This document shows, piece after piece, positions 8,011 to 14,805 of a DNA stretch of 40,097 nt; the first letter of the stretch is position 1, and every line of letters begins with the position of its first letter. This DNA comes from Opitutia bacterium (GTDB taxonomy: Bacteria > Verrucomicrobiota > Verrucomicrobiia > Opitutales > Opitutaceae): contig PMBT01000111.1 of assembly GCA_003153035.1 (NCBI GenBank), positions 17,183 through 57,279 of the forward strand. Reading direction: 5' to 3'. Made by a program: the position numbers and the translations under genes. Under the pieces are notes generated by a model. It saw only the letters and a program-made list of their open reading frames with translations. It made no database searches and was not told where the DNA came from.

Positions 8011-9084
8011 CTACAGGAGCGAGCCCTGTGCGCCGCCGGCCGATTTGAGGCCGATGGCCTGATAACCCTTGGCGGTGAGCATGCGGCCCTGGGGAGTGCG
8101 CTGCAGGTAGCCTTCCATGATCAGGAACGGCTCATGCACCTCCTCCAGCGTGTCAGCCTCCTCGCCGACCGCGACTGCGATGGTGTTCATGCCGACGGGA
8201 CCGCCGGCATAGTGCTCGGCCATCACGCGCAGGATGCGCTTGTCCATCTCGTCGAGGCCGCGCGCATCGATCTCAAGCAGCTCCAGCGCAGCGGCGGCGA
8301 CCGGCTTCGTGATCCGGCCCTGCGCCTTCTCCTGCGCGAAGTCGCGGATGAAATAGATGAGGTTGTTGGCGATCCGCGGGGTGCCGCGGGCGCGCGCGGC
8401 GATCTCGCTGGCACCGTCGTCGTCGATCTCGACCTTGAGCAGCCGGCAGGAGCGGCGCACGATGCCGAGCAGCGTGGCGGTATCGTAGTAGTCGAGCCGG
8501 GTCTGCAGGGTGAAGCGCGAGCGCAGCGGCGCGGTGAGCAGGCCGGCCCGCGTGGTGGCGCCGACCAGCGTGAACTTCGGCAGGCTCAGCCGCACGCTCC
8601 GCGCGTTGGGTCCCTGGTCGATCATGATGTCGAGGCGGTAGTCCTCCATGGCCGAATAGAGATACTCCTCGACCGTCTTGGGAATGCGGTGGATCTCGTC
8701 GATGAACAGCAGGTCGCCCTCCTCGAGGTTGGTGAGCAGGCCGGCGAGGTCGCCCGCCTTTTCGATCACGGGGCCGGAGGTCACGCGGACGTTGCGGCCC
8801 ATCTCCGCCCCGAGAATGAAGGCGAGCGTGGTCTTCCCGAGGCCGGGCGGGCCGCTGAAGAGGATGTGGTTGAGCGCCTCGCCGCGGCGCCGGGCCGCGC
8901 CGACCATGACCTTGAGACGCTCGACGGTCTTCAGCTGGCCGGCAAAATCGCCGAAGGCCAGCGGCCGTAGCGCCACCTCGGCGGAGCTCAGCGGCGCAGT
9001 GAGGGTGGAGCGCAGAAAGTCCAGCCCGGCGGCGGGGGGCGCCGGGTTTTTGAGTTTCGAATTCTGATTTTTGGGTTCAGGCAC
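8011..9084 (-). CDS. ruvB: Holliday junction branch-migration ATPase RuvB
   Basis: About 357 residues from GTG 9084; the frame is open to 9210, but that part reads from AT-rich repeat DNA and has no ATG closer in. Motifs run in RuvB order: ALRPLAFGDFAGQ, AARRRGEALNHILFSGPPGLGKTT (Walker A), LEEGDLLFIDEIHRI (Walker B), FTLVGATTRAGLLTAPLRSRF (sensor 1 and arginine-finger region), then RARGTPRIANNLIYFIRDFA and a winged helix ending EGYLQRTPQGRMLTAKGYQAIGL. RuvB is the hexameric motor that drives branch migration with RuvA. ruvA and ruvC are not in the window. It follows murA by about 150 bases on the same strand. The true start is the weak point. Confidence 0.93.
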   Translation of the reverse strand: MPEPKNQNSKLKNPAPPAAGLDFLRSTLTAPLSSAEVALRPLAFGDFAGQLKTVERLKVMVGAARRRGEALNHILFSGPPGLGKTTLAFILGAEMGRNVRVTSGPVIEKAGDLAGLLTNLEEGDLLFIDEIHRIPKTVEEYLYSAMEDYRLDIMIDQGPNARSVRLSLPKFTLVGATTRAGLLTAPLRSRFTLQTRLDYYDTATLLGIVRRSCRLLKVEIDDDGASEIAARARGTPRIANNLIYFIRDFAQEKAQGRITKPVAAAALELLEIDARGLDEMDKRILRVMAEHYAGGPVGMNTIAVAVGEEADTLEEVHEPFLIMEGYLQRTPQGRMLTAKGYQAIGLKSAGGAQGSLL

Positions 9085-9227
9085 GGTTGCAATCGATCGA
9101 AGAAGGAAGATCCAGAAGCGGGAACCGGAAAACGAAGAACCAAATGCGGTGAAAATGGAAAAAGCGGGGGACGAAAACGGGAAGATTGCCCGGCGGAGAA
9201 TGAAAATCAAAAACCGTAACTCAAAAA
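9047..9227. repeat. AT-rich inverted degenerate arms between murA and ruvB
   Basis: The plus-strand stretch 9047-9072 begins TTTTTGAGTTTCGAATTC and its relative lies on the minus strand at 9227-9202, beginning TTTTTGAGTTACGGTTTT. They agree at about 22 of 26 bases. About 130 bases, rich in AAAACG/GGAAAA-type purine runs, separate the arms. The low-coordinate arm lies inside the predicted RuvB N-terminus, encoding PKNQNSKLKNP. The layout (arms of degenerate repeats in opposite orientation) resembles the elements in the ADOP cluster. Confidence 0.5.
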
Positions 9228-9234
9228 TCGAGAA

Positions 9235-10527
9235 TCACCCGGTCCATTCCACCTCGGCGCCGAGGGCGCGCAGGTTTTCCACGAAGCGCGGATGGGCGCG
9301 CTGGATGATCCCGGCGTTGCGCACGACACTGCGGCCGGGGATGCTGGCCGCGACCATGTAAAGCGCCACGGCGGCGCGGATGACGTAGGGCGCCTCCACC
9401 ACGGCGGGTCGCAGCGGCCGGTTCCCAAAGACGATCACCCGGTGGGGATCGCAGGTGACCACGTGCGCACCGAATTTTGCGAGCTCGGGCATCCAGGAAA
9501 AGCCGCCCTCGTAGACCTTGTTCCAGAAATGGATCTCGCCCCGGGCGCGCACGGCGAGCGCGAGCATGCACGGAAGCAGGTCGACGGGAAAATAGGGCCA
9601 CGGCGCGGCCTCGATCTTCGCCAGCAGGTTCGGCGTGAAGGGCGGCTCGACGACCAGCCTCTGGCCGCGGCCCACCACGGCGGTCGTGCCCTCGTGCCCG
9701 AGCACGACGCCGAGCTTGCCGAACGAGCGGGTGATCAGGTCGAAGTGGTGCGGCAGCGACCGCTCGACCCGCACCTCGCCGCCGGTGATGGCGCCTAGCG
9801 CGAGAAAGGTGACCACCTCGTGATAGTCGGTGGCGATGGTGAACGTGCCACCATGCAGCGCGGCGACCCCTTCGACGCGCAGCATGCTCGTGCCCACACC
9901 CTCGATCTTCGCGCCCATCGCGTTAAGGACGGCGCAAAGGTCCTGCACGTGCGGCTCGCTCGCGGCGTTGATGAGGATCGACACGCCGTCGGCCAGCACG
10001 GCGGCCATCACGAAATTCTCGGTGGCCGTGACCGACATGTAGTCCTGCCAGTGCCGCGTGGCGCGGTAGCGGCCGTCCAGCGTAAGGGTCAGCGCACCGT
10101 CGCGGGCGATGCCGGCGCCGAGCGCCTTGAGAATCTCCAGGTGCGGATCGAGTTCGCGGATACCGAGCGAGCACCCCTTGGCGTTGGCCGGCACAATGAG
10201 CTTCTTCATCCGCCCGAGCAACGGCGCGAGGAGCAGCACCGTCGAGCGCATGCCGGCGGGCATTTCAACCTGGAGCCCGCCGGCGGAGAAGTTGGCGTGA
10301 TCCACGCGCATCTCGCCCTTGGCGCGGTCCCAGGTGATGCGGGAGCCCTGCGCGGTGAAGAAGCCGACCAGTTTCTCCAGATCGGTGATATCCGGCACAT
10401 TCAGCAGGCGAACCGGATCGCCAGCCAACAGGGTGGCGCAGAGGATGGGAAGCGCCGAGTTCTTATTGCCGGACGGCACGATCGTGCCGGAGAGCGGCTT
10501 GCCGCCGTTGACGATGAGATCAGCCAT
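9235..10527 (-). CDS. murA: UDP-N-acetylglucosamine 1-carboxyvinyltransferase (MurA)
   Basis: 430 residues from ATG 10527. MurA transfers enolpyruvate from PEP to UDP-GlcNAc, the first committed step of peptidoglycan synthesis. Catalytic positions are present: Lys22 in SGNKNSALP, Cys119 in NAKGCSLG (the fosfomycin-target cysteine; Cys115 in E. coli), Asp316 in YFPVDLLP and Arg384 in APYVIRAAVAL. The C-terminal part (GGFSWMPELAKFGAHV, PGRSVVRNAGIIQRAHPRFVENLRALGAEVEW) keeps the fold but differs from the common LVLAG...DRGYE form, so this is a divergent branch. A MurA paralogue with another enolpyruvyl-transfer role cannot be excluded. It starts 113 bases after the upstream gene, past a terminator, and so should have its own promoter. 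Confidence 0.88.
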   Translation of the reverse strand: MADLIVNGGKPLSGTIVPSGNKNSALPILCATLLAGDPVRLLNVPDITDLEKLVGFFTAQGSRITWDRAKGEMRVDHANFSAGGLQVEMPAGMRSTVLLLAPLLGRMKKLIVPANAKGCSLGIRELDPHLEILKALGAGIARDGALTLTLDGRYRATRHWQDYMSVTATENFVMAAVLADGVSILINAASEPHVQDLCAVLNAMGAKIEGVGTSMLRVEGVAALHGGTFTIATDYHEVVTFLALGAITGGEVRVERSLPHHFDLITRSFGKLGVVLGHEGTTAVVGRGQRLVVEPPFTPNLLAKIEAAPWPYFPVDLLPCMLALAVRARGEIHFWNKVYEGGFSWMPELAKFGAHVVTCDPHRVIVFGNRPLRPAVVEAPYVIRAAVALYMVAASIPGRSVVRNAGIIQRAHPRFVENLRALGAEVEWTG

Positions 10528-10567
10528 AGTTCAGCGGAAAAACTTATGTCGACGCCGGCGGGGCGCT

Positions 10568-10607
10568 GGAAAAAAGAGAGGCGCCCACCGGATGATGGAC
10601 GCCTCTC
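10568..10607 (-). terminator. Intrinsic terminator of the low-complexity gene
   Basis: Arms GAGAGGCG (10576-10583) and CGCCTCTC (10600-10607) form an 8-pair stem. Read on the minus strand, the stem is followed directly by a run of six T residues. It lies about 30 bases past the stop at 10640 and before the murA start, so it ends transcription of the upstream gene. Confidence 0.8.
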
Positions 10608-10639
10608 AATGCGATTCGAAGCGAAGCGGTTGGCAAGGC

Positions 10640-11728
10640 TTAACTGCCGGACGGCGGGCCGCCCTCGGGGCGTCCGTTGCCACGGTAATCACCGCCGCCA
10701 TGATGGCGATGGCGGCGTCCGTGGTGGCGCTGTTCGCCGCCGTATCCACGCTGGTCTCCGCCGGACTGACCGCCAGACTGGCCGTCCCGCGGGCCGCGCT
10801 GATCCCCTTGGAAATTGCGTCCGCGTCCGCCCCGGCGGCGGCGGCGGCGATATTGGCCCTCTTGGGGATATTCCCGTTCGCCGCGGAGCTCGCTGGAAGC
10901 CTCGGATTTCGGCGCGGCGGGCGCACCGCCGAAGAGTTGCTTCACCCAGGCGAAGAAGCCGCCCGATTTCGCAGGCGCCTCGGACTTGGACGGAGGAGGG
11001 GTTCTGGTCCCGGCCTGCTCATTGCCCGGAGGCCGGGCGGGCCCAGCCCAAGCCGGACGTGCCTCGGCGCGCTCATCAGCCGGCCGGTCATCCCGGCGGT
11101 CCCGTTCTGGGCGGAATACGGGCCGCTCATTGCGGCGGTCATCCCGCGGAGGACGGGGGGCATCGGGTGTCCGGCCAGGCTCTCCGGCAGGCTGGCTCGC
11201 GACGTTGCGGAAGGATTCGCTTTCCCAGTTGTGCTCGACGCGCTTGGTCGCCTCGGGCGGAAGGATCTTCAACTCCGGCATCGGTTCCGGCTCAGAAGGT
11301 CCGGTCCGAACCGGTGTCTCATAGGGAATCCGAACCGGCTCGCTGGTGACTGGACTGACCGGGGCGGAAGCTTCGGCCACCGGAGTGGCGGGAAGCGGAG
11401 CCTGCACGGTTGCCGGCGCCGGTGCTGGCAGATCGGCCACGACAGGCGCGGCTTCAACTGGAGCGACCACGGGGGCCGGCGGAGCGAACGGGTTCTTGTA
11501 TTCGGTCGGTGCGGTGAGGATGGACACCGCGGTTGGTTTGTATTCGATCGCGGGCGCGGCGGATGCAGTCTGGGCGGGCGGGTTGGCCGGGCGTTTGCCA
11601 CGGGCAAGGCCGGAGCCGCGGTTGTTGCTGAACGCGCTGGGGACCGGGGTGGGGTTGGGTGGCGTGCTTGGTGTGCTCGCAGGCCCGGCAGCCGAGGTTG
11701 CGGCGCCGGACGATTCTGGATCTGACAT
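10640..11728 (-). CDS. Low-complexity protein with basic Arg/Gly-rich tail
   Basis: 362 residues. Residues 1-~150 are Pro/Ala/Thr-rich and probably disordered. A charged middle (~190-230) has repeated R/D motifs such as RPPRDDRRNERP and ERDRRDDRP. A short conserved-looking hydrophobic island GGFFAWVKQLFGGAP follows (~residue 265). The tail is Arg/Gly/His-rich with RRRRRRGGRGR and repeats of GQSGG and RHHG. Such tails often bind RNA or other nucleic acid; that is analogy only. No signal peptide or membrane segment is seen. Base composition makes the opposite strand open as well, but the start position and the terminator right after the stop favour this strand. I know no function. Confidence 0.6.
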   Translation of the reverse strand: MSDPESSGAATSAAGPASTPSTPPNPTPVPSAFSNNRGSGLARGKRPANPPAQTASAAPAIEYKPTAVSILTAPTEYKNPFAPPAPVVAPVEAAPVVADLPAPAPATVQAPLPATPVAEASAPVSPVTSEPVRIPYETPVRTGPSEPEPMPELKILPPEATKRVEHNWESESFRNVASQPAGEPGRTPDAPRPPRDDRRNERPVFRPERDRRDDRPADERAEARPAWAGPARPPGNEQAGTRTPPPSKSEAPAKSGGFFAWVKQLFGGAPAAPKSEASSELRGEREYPQEGQYRRRRRRGGRGRNFQGDQRGPRDGQSGGQSGGDQRGYGGEQRHHGRRHRHHGGGDYRGNGRPEGGPPSGS

Positions 11729-12031
11729 GTTTTTTGTTGGTTTTTGAAACGGCGCTCACCGTTGCCGGGAGCAGCCTGTGGTTTATGTAGAGGCATGCGG
11801 AACGCGCATCGCGCGCTCAACGCCTGCCTTAAAGGAGGCACCATCGGTCAAAAGCGCACCCCCGGCAACTCCAAAACTGCCGGCGTGCCAGGAAATCGTG
11901 GTTGTGGATCCGTTAATTTCCTAGCTCTTAGTAACTTGCATATTGCGACCGGCTCGTGGCTGTAAGCGAAAAGCCGTAAGCCTTAAGCTGTAAGCCATAA
12001 GCACAGAGCTAGATGGCTTACAGCTTCCGCC
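11729..12031. other. Intergenic region with ADOP-end repeat
   Basis: 303 bases between the end of the leftmost ADOP gene and the start of the low-complexity gene. No gene is seen. It must hold the promoter of the latter (minus strand), for which no clear boxes were found. The part next to the ADOP stop is the inverted TAAGC element at 11962-12026. Confidence 0.6.
11962..12026. repeat. TAAGC inverted element after ADOP gene 1
   Basis: A left part has repeated TAAGC-type units (GTAAGC, TTAAGC, GTAAGC, ATAAGC). Within it, AAGCTGTAAGCC (11985-11996) is a perfect 12-base reverse complement of GGCTTACAGCTT (12015-12026), leaving an 18-base loop. The hairpin begins six bases past the ADOP stop. Related tracts follow other ADOP ends in this cluster. 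Confidence 0.75.
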
Positions 12032-14701
12032 TCACTCCGCTCGCAGGGTCACTGCCGGATCGACCTTGGCGGCACGGCGCGCCGGCAGCCAGCTCGCTGC
12101 CGCGGCCACGACTGTCAGCAACAACGCCACGACCGCATAGACCAAGTGATCGATGGGTTGGACCTCGAAAAGCAACCCCGTCACGAACCGGCTGAGCGCG
12201 ACGGCTCCGGCCAGCCCGGCGATGACACCGAGGCCGGTCTTCCATAATCCTTGGCGCAGAATCAGCACAACAATCTGCCAACGCGTGGCCCCGATGGCAC
12301 TGCGGATGCCGATTTCGCGGGTCCGTCGTGAGACATCGTAGGCCAGCATCCCGTAAATGCCGACCGCGGACAACAGCAGCGCAATTCCGGCGAAACTGGC
12401 GAGGAGCACCATGATGCCGCGTCGATTACTGACCGAGTCACTGATCACGCCTTCCAAAGTTTTCACCGCGTAGATAGGAAGTTCCGGATCGATCGCTGCC
12501 ACTTTCTCACGGAGCAAGGCTGCCACTTCGGACTCGGGTCGCGCGGTACGGATGAGGACACTCATCATACCGTAGAATGGCATCTGCGTCAGCGGCACGT
12601 AGAGGAACGGCTGGCCGCTCTTGTCCTCGACTCCGTTGTGGCGGACGTTGCCCACGACGCCGACGATTTCCAGCCAATCCTCGTCCTTTTGGGACGGTGA
12701 CCCGTTGACCACCATGTGTTGACCGACAGCGCTGCGCCCGGCGAAATAGCGTTTCGAAAAGCTTTCATCCACCACCGCCGCCCGGCCTTTTGCCATGTCG
12801 GATTCACTGAACCATCGTCCTTCGCGCAGCGGTATGCGCATCGTTTTCAGGTAAGACGGAGTTGCCCCGCAGTAGAACACACTGGGCATCGACATTCCGG
12901 ACGGCAGCTCATACTGGCGCAGATCGACGGCTCCGAGTGGCATGCTAACTTGGTAGGGTGGGACGAGCAGGAAAGGCGTCGCCGTTGCCAGGCTCGACTC
13001 CACCCCCGGAATTTCCCGCAGCGCGGCTTCCAGCCGAGGCGGAAAGCTCTTTTCCTTGTTCGCCGGAACGGCAATGCGCGCGCCGATCACCTGCTGCGGA
13101 TCGAACCCCGGATCGACCGCCAGGACGTTGGCGAAACTCCGGATCAACAGTCCGGCGCCCGTCAAGAGCATGAGCGCGAACGCAACCTGGGCAACCACGA
13201 GAGCGCTGCCCACCGCCTGGCGGCCGCGCCCGGCCGACGTGCTGCGACCTGGCAGGTGCATCGAGCCCGATGGTCTTCCACCCAGCAGATGCGCGACCGG
13301 CAACGATCCGACCAACAAGGTCAAAATTGCGGTGATGACGGCCGTGTATCCGAGCACCTGGCTATCCAACCCAAACGGCAGGGCGTCGGGCAGAAGTTGC
13401 GCGGTGAAGTGGTTGGCGGTGCTGAGGCCGCTCCACGCGAGGAGGAGCCCGCCTCCCGCGCCGAGGCACGTGAGCAGCGCACTTTCGACGAGCAACTGCC
13501 GCGCGAGTGCGCCTCGAGTTGCGCCGAGCGCCAATCGCATGGCAAACTCCCCGCTCCGTGCATTGGAACGGGCGAGGAGGAGATTGGCGACATTGACGCA
13601 GCCGATCAACAGCACGAAAAGCACGCCCCCCTGCAGCAGCCAGAGGGAGGTCTTGACCGGCTCAGCCCGCTGCGACTGCACCGTGTCAACCCGGATGCGG
13701 TGGCCGGTGCGTTCATAGAACTCGCGATTCTCCGGCGTGGTGCCGTCGTAATACTGCTTATCCAGTGCTTCGACCTGTGAACAGGCGTCGCCCAAATTCG
13801 CGCCGGGTTTGATCCGGCCGAAAAGTTGGGGTGAATAACCTGTGTGGCTGAACGGCTGACCTGGCGACCATGACAGGGGGCGGGCCAGCCTGACCCGGGC
13901 GTCGAACGCCTCGAAGACGCGGGGCGCAACTCCGATGATCTCGAATGGCTCGCCATCGAGACGCAGCATGCGCCCGAGGATACTTGGATTGCTTTGGAAC
14001 TGCGATTCCCAGAAAGATTGAGTGAGCACGACCACCTTGTCGGCGCCCGGAAGGTGATTTTGCGGAGTAAAGAACCGGCCGAGCAAGGGTTGCACCCCAA
14101 GCAGATCGAAAATCTCCGCCGTGGCGATGGCACCCGAGATGCGGGACGGGCCGCGGTCTTCGCCCAACGTGTAGTCATCGAGCCGCCACAGCGCGAGCTG
14201 GGCGAACGCCGGCGCGTTGTCCTTGAAGTCCAAATATTGGCCGAGGTTGCTCGCCAGCTTGGGCATGCCGACCTTGGGAAAGGAATTGTAGATCTCGACG
14301 AGCTGCCCCGGCTGGTGAAACGGCAGCGGCCGGATCACGAGGGCGTAAAGCATCGAGAAGATGGTCGTGTTGGCGCCAATGCAGAGCGCGAGGGAAGTCA
14401 CCGCGGCGGCGGTAAATCCGCGGTTTCTCCGGAGCATCCGCCCGGCATAGCGCAGATCACGCGCGCCATCCTCGAGCCAACGCAATCCACGTTCGTCGCG
14501 CCAAGCCTCCTTGACCTGATCCATGCCGCCGAACTCGCGGCGCGCGGCGCTACGTGCCTCGTCGGGGGACATTCCAGCTGCGAGGTTCGCCTCTGTGAGC
14601 ATCTCCAGATGCGTCCGGATTTCCTCGGACAACTGCGCCTCGATCTTCTTGCGACGGAAGAACGGTTGCAACCGGAAGAGGATTTGGCGGAGCCGGTTCA
14701 T
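12032..14701 (-). CDS. ADOP-family permease 1 (duplicated orphan permease)
   Basis: 889 residues. A cytoplasmic prefix domain (1-~85: RQILFRLQPFFRRKKIEAQLSEEIRTHLEM...AARREFGG) precedes a first helix (~97-123). A periplasmic MacB-like domain (~125-350) and a FtsX block of three helices (~353-470, with GCVNVANLLLARSNARSGEFAMRLALGATRG) follow. Then come a second helix (~499-523), a second periplasmic domain and a second FtsX block (RRTREIGIRSAIGATRWQI), ending ARRAAKVDPAVTLRAE. This is the full duplicated MacB/FtsX layout of the acidobacterial duplicated orphan permease family. No ATPase partner is encoded nearby, so transport or mechanotransmission by this family remains unexplained. It is the last gene of the padR1 module, 104 bases after ADOP 2. 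Confidence 0.88.
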   Translation of the reverse strand: MNRLRQILFRLQPFFRRKKIEAQLSEEIRTHLEMLTEANLAAGMSPDEARSAARREFGGMDQVKEAWRDERGLRWLEDGARDLRYAGRMLRRNRGFTAAAVTSLALCIGANTTIFSMLYALVIRPLPFHQPGQLVEIYNSFPKVGMPKLASNLGQYLDFKDNAPAFAQLALWRLDDYTLGEDRGPSRISGAIATAEIFDLLGVQPLLGRFFTPQNHLPGADKVVVLTQSFWESQFQSNPSILGRMLRLDGEPFEIIGVAPRVFEAFDARVRLARPLSWSPGQPFSHTGYSPQLFGRIKPGANLGDACSQVEALDKQYYDGTTPENREFYERTGHRIRVDTVQSQRAEPVKTSLWLLQGGVLFVLLIGCVNVANLLLARSNARSGEFAMRLALGATRGALARQLLVESALLTCLGAGGGLLLAWSGLSTANHFTAQLLPDALPFGLDSQVLGYTAVITAILTLLVGSLPVAHLLGGRPSGSMHLPGRSTSAGRGRQAVGSALVVAQVAFALMLLTGAGLLIRSFANVLAVDPGFDPQQVIGARIAVPANKEKSFPPRLEAALREIPGVESSLATATPFLLVPPYQVSMPLGAVDLRQYELPSGMSMPSVFYCGATPSYLKTMRIPLREGRWFSESDMAKGRAAVVDESFSKRYFAGRSAVGQHMVVNGSPSQKDEDWLEIVGVVGNVRHNGVEDKSGQPFLYVPLTQMPFYGMMSVLIRTARPESEVAALLREKVAAIDPELPIYAVKTLEGVISDSVSNRRGIMVLLASFAGIALLLSAVGIYGMLAYDVSRRTREIGIRSAIGATRWQIVVLILRQGLWKTGLGVIAGLAGAVALSRFVTGLLFEVQPIDHLVYAVVALLLTVVAAAASWLPARRAAKVDPAVTLRAE

Positions 14702-14714
14702 GGGGTTGAGGGCT

Positions 14715-14789
14715 CTAAGCGGCCAGCATTAAGCTTAAAGCTCGGAGTGGATTTGTGGGTTTGGGGCTTTCTGCTTAATACTTACAGCT
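14715..14789. repeat. TAAGC-type tract after ADOP gene 2
   Basis: CTAAGC, ATTAAGC and TTAAAGC units (14715-14741) are followed by GGGCTTT, GCTTAAT and CTTACAGCT (14764-14789) in the opposite sense, for example ATTAAGC against GCTTAAT. This is an imperfect version of the element after ADOP 1 and fills most of the 104-base gap between two ADOP genes. Confidence 0.55.
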
Positions 14790-14805
14790 GATCGCTGCTC
14801 CCGTG

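Noticed and set aside
8008-8970. 320-residue plus-strand frame opposite ruvB
   Set aside because: Antisense shadow of a conserved ATPase.
9820-11725. Overlapping long plus-strand frames opposite murA and the low-complexity gene
   Set aside because: They are antisense to murA and to the low-complexity gene, whose terminator fits the minus strand. The plus-strand products have no motifs.
12716-14791. Plus-strand frames opposite ADOP 1
   Set aside because: Shadows of a clear permease gene.
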